Assembly: GCA_001804045.1 (NCBI GenBank)
Contig: MHFD01000082.1
Span: forward strand, 1 to 7,417
Length of the DNA stretch: 7,417 nucleotides
Direction of reading: 5' to 3'
Origin: Omnitrophica bacterium RBG_13_46_9
GTDB taxonomy: Bacteria > Omnitrophota > Gorgyraeia > JABMRN01 > RBG-13-46-9
Part shown: positions 5,293-7,417 of the stretch, piece after piece
Numbering within the stretch: the first letter of the stretch is position 1
Layout: each line of letters opens with the position of its first letter
Program-made: the position numbers and the translations under genes
Notes under the pieces: generated by a model
The model's input: the letters and a program-made list of their open reading frames with translations, nothing else
Databases searched by the model: none
Told to the model about the DNA's origin: nothing

Positions 5293-7417
5293 ATGCCAAA
5301 ACGTAAAGATATAAAAAAGATATTAATAATCGGCTCGGGTCCGATCATAATCAGTCAGGCCTGCGAGTTTGATTATTCGGGTACCCAGGCGTGCAAGGCG
5401 CTTAAAGAAGAAGGGTTTGAGGTCGTGCTTATCAATTCAAACCCCGCGACAATAATGACTGACCCTGAGATGGCGGATGCCACGTATATTGAGCCGATAA
5501 CGCCTGAAGCCGTAGAGAAGATTATCGAGAAAGAAAGGCCGGATGCTATTCTACCCACTCTGGGCGGGCAGACGGGCTTGAATATAGCGATGAAGATCGC
5601 TAAAAATGGAGTCCTCAAACGGTATAACGTCAAGATGATAGGCGCTGATTACGAAGTCATCCGAAAGGCGGAAGACAGGGAATGTTTTAAGAAAGCGATG
5701 CAGAAGATAGGCCTTGATTTACCGAAGAGCGCGCTTGCGCACAATATGAAAGAAGCCGAAGAGGCCATGGAGAAGATAGGGCTTCCGCTTATCATACGGC
5801 CAAGCTTTACCCTTGGAGGAACGGGCGGAGGTATCGCTGCTACTAAAAGCGAATTCAGAAAAATTGCCGGGCTGGGAATGCAGAACAGCATGATAAATGA
5901 GATCCTCATAGAGGAATCTATTGTAGGATGGAAGGAATACGAGCTTGAGGTCATGAGGGATCTGAAGGATAACGTGGTCATCGTATGCTCCATAGAGAAC
6001 TTCGACCCTATGGGTATACATACCGGAGATTCGATAACGGTGGCGCCCGCCCAGACCTTAACCGATATGGAATACCAGAAGATGAGGGATGCAGCCATCG
6101 CTATTATTAGAGAAATCGGCGTTGAGACGGGCGGGTCAAATATACAGTTTGCGGTGAACCCCAAAAACGGAAGGATGGTCGTCATAGAGATGAACCCCAG
6201 GGTTTCGAGAAGTTCCGCGCTCGCGAGTAAGGCAACCGGTTTTCCGATCGCGAAATTCGCCGCTAAATTAGCCGTAGGGTATACGCTAGACGAGATACAG
6301 AACGATATTACGCGGGAAACACCGGCTTCTTTTGAGCCGACAATAGATTACTGTGTCGTCAAGATCCCGAGATTTACCTTTGAGAAGTTTCCCGAGGCAA
6401 AAGATATTTTGGGCGTGTCTATGAAGTCGGTAGGAGAAACCATGGCGATCGGAAGGACATTCAAAGAGGCCCTGCAGAAAGGCCTGCGCGGCCTGGAGAT
6501 CGGACATGCGGGACTCGATAATAAGAAGGACTACAAAAAAATCCCGCGCGAAAAGATCATGCGCCGGCTGAAGGAACCGAATGCCTCAAGGATATTCTAT
6601 ATCAAATATGCCCTGCAGAGCGGGATGGGTGTCAGGAAAATATCCAGGATCACGGGTATCGACCCGTGGTTTATTCACAATATCAAGGAAATCGTGGATT
6701 TTGAAAAAGAGATCGTGAAGAACAGAAAAGAGATACTGAAAGAAAGAGGGCATCCGGACGGGCTATTGCTGAAAGCTAAGAAATACGGTTTCAGCGACAG
6801 GCAGCTCGCTGATCTGACAGGCTCGGACGAGCTCTACGTAAGGCGGTTGAGAAAGAAGAAGGGCATAGAGGCCACATTTAAATCGGTAGATACATGCGCG
6901 GCGGAGTTCGAAGCGTATACGCCGTATTACTATTCGACCTATGAGACTGAGGACGAGACGCGGCCGTCGAAACGGAAGAAGATAATGATACTGGGCGGCG
7001 GTCCGAACAGGATAGGCCAGGGCATAGAATTTGATTATTGCTGCTGCCAGGCGTCCTTCGCTTTAAAAGAATTGGGCTATGAGACCATAATGGTCAACTC
7101 CAACCCGGAAACGGTCTCCACGGATTACGATACGTCCGACCGGCTATATTTTGAGCCTTTGACATTCGAAGACATAATGAATATAGTGGACAGGGAAAAA
7201 CCGGACGGCGTGATAGTGCAATTCGGGGGCCAGACGCCTCTTAACCTCGCGAAGGAGCTTAAAGACGCGGGCGTGCCGATAATAGGGACAAGCGTCGCGT
7301 CGATCGACAGGGCGGAAGACAGGGGTAAGTTTTCAAAACTGGCCGGAAAATTAGGTCTCTATCAACCGCCGAACGGCTCCGCCACATCAAAGAAAGAAGC
7401 GAAGAAAATCGCCAAAA
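5293..7417 (+). CDS. carB: carbamoyl-phosphate synthetase large subunit (3' end outside window)
   Basis: The frame is open from ATG 5293 to the right edge, 708 codons of a protein usually near 1,070. It makes carboxyphosphate from bicarbonate and ATP, then carbamoyl phosphate with CarA-derived ammonia. The start aligns with the E. coli MPKR start. Residue numbering stays in step with the E. coli enzyme: R129, R169, E215, H243, Q285, E299 and N301 of the first ATP-grasp site are all present. The carboxyphosphate domain runs to about 400 and the oligomerisation domain to about 553. The second synthetase half begins at about 560 with [17 protein letters not shown]. The allosteric domain is not in view. 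One oddity is Ser21 where the usual motif is GPIVIGQ (here GPIIISQ). The ribosome binding site is weak (GGTT near 5284), so translation may depend on coupling or leader structure. Confidence 0.97.
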   Translation, partial: MPKRKDIKKILIIGSGPIIISQACEFDYSGTQACKALKEEGFEVVLINSNPATIMTDPEMADATYIEPITPEAVEKIIEKERPDAILPTLGGQTGLNIAMKIAKNGVLKRYNVKMIGADYEVIRKAEDRECFKKAMQKIGLDLPKSALAHNMKEAEEAMEKIGLPLIIRPSFTLGGTGGGIAATKSEFRKIAGLGMQNSMINEILIEESIVGWKEYELEVMRDLKDNVVIVCSIENFDPMGIHTGDSITVAPAQTLTDMEYQKMRDAAIAIIREIGVETGGSNIQFAVNPKNGRMVVIEMNPRVSRSSALASKATGFPIAKFAAKLAVGYTLDEIQNDITRETPASFEPTIDYCVVKIPRFTFEKFPEAKDILGVSMKSVGETMAIGRTFKEALQKGLRGLEIGHAGLDNKKDYKKIPREKIMRRLKEPNASRIFYIKYALQSGMGVRKISRITGIDPWFIHNIKEIVDFEKEIVKNRKEILKERGHPDGLLLKAKKYGFSDRQLADLTGSDELYVRRLRKKKGIEATFKSVDTCAAEFEAYTPYYYSTYETEDETRPSKRKKIMILGGGPNRIGQGIEFDYCCCQASFALKELGYETIMVNSNPETVSTDYDTSDRLYFEPLTFEDIMNIVDREKPDGVIVQFGGQTPLNLAKELKDAGVPIIGTSVASIDRAEDRGKFSKLAGKLGLYQPPNGSATSKKEAKKIAK

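Noticed and set aside
5649..6185. 178-residue minus-strand ORF opposite carB
   Set aside because: It is antisense to the first ATP-grasp domain of CarB, and its hydrophobic look comes from the complement of the gene's codons.

Overview
This window carries two pairs of nitrogen-assimilation genes on the + strand, gltB-gltD followed by carA-carB. gltB is cut by the left edge and carB by the right edge. GltB and GltD are the two subunits of NADPH-type glutamate synthase (GOGAT), which turns glutamine and 2-oxoglutarate into glutamate. CarA and CarB form carbamoyl-phosphate synthetase, which uses glutamine amide nitrogen, bicarbonate and ATP to feed pyrimidine and arginine synthesis. All four are intact and canonical where visible. 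The neighbourhood therefore reads as one glutamine-spending module.

Layout: gltB 3' part (1-1510); a gene-free spacer of about 800 bp made almost wholly of short periodic and dispersed repeats (1511-2313); gltD (2314-3861) with an in-frame repeat-derived insert of about 40 residues near its C-terminal third; a 217-bp spacer with a promoter-like element, a strong intrinsic-terminator hairpin and the carA ribosome binding site (3862-4078); carA (4079-5179); a 113-bp spacer with inverted heptamer arrays (5180-5292); carB (5293 to the edge, 708 codons visible, aligning residue for residue with the catalytic positions of the E. coli protein through at least residue 301).

The most unusual content is not the genes but the DNA between and inside them. 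Two design rules recur. One is a strict 7-bp period with a TAG (or its complement CTA) anchor and four variable bases, seen at 1520-1575, 2013-2068, 2270-2296 and 5178-5275, in both orientations. The other is a 9- or 10-bp period with a GNAAC core (or its complement), seen at 1575-1807 and 2073-2112. Degenerate copies of two dispersed repeat families that I recognise from many environmental genomes lie between them: the one whose translation reads ALSLSKG, and the TCATTGCG...GCAATCTC family. The gltB-gltD pair, normally adjacent or overlapping, is held apart by this material.

Organism: a bacterium of mid G+C with standard code, bacterial ribosome binding sites and sigma70-like promoters. The density of degenerate intergenic repeats of this style makes me think of an uncultured lineage such as Candidatus Omnitrophota, but this is a guess from general impression. 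The proteins alone do not settle the phylum.
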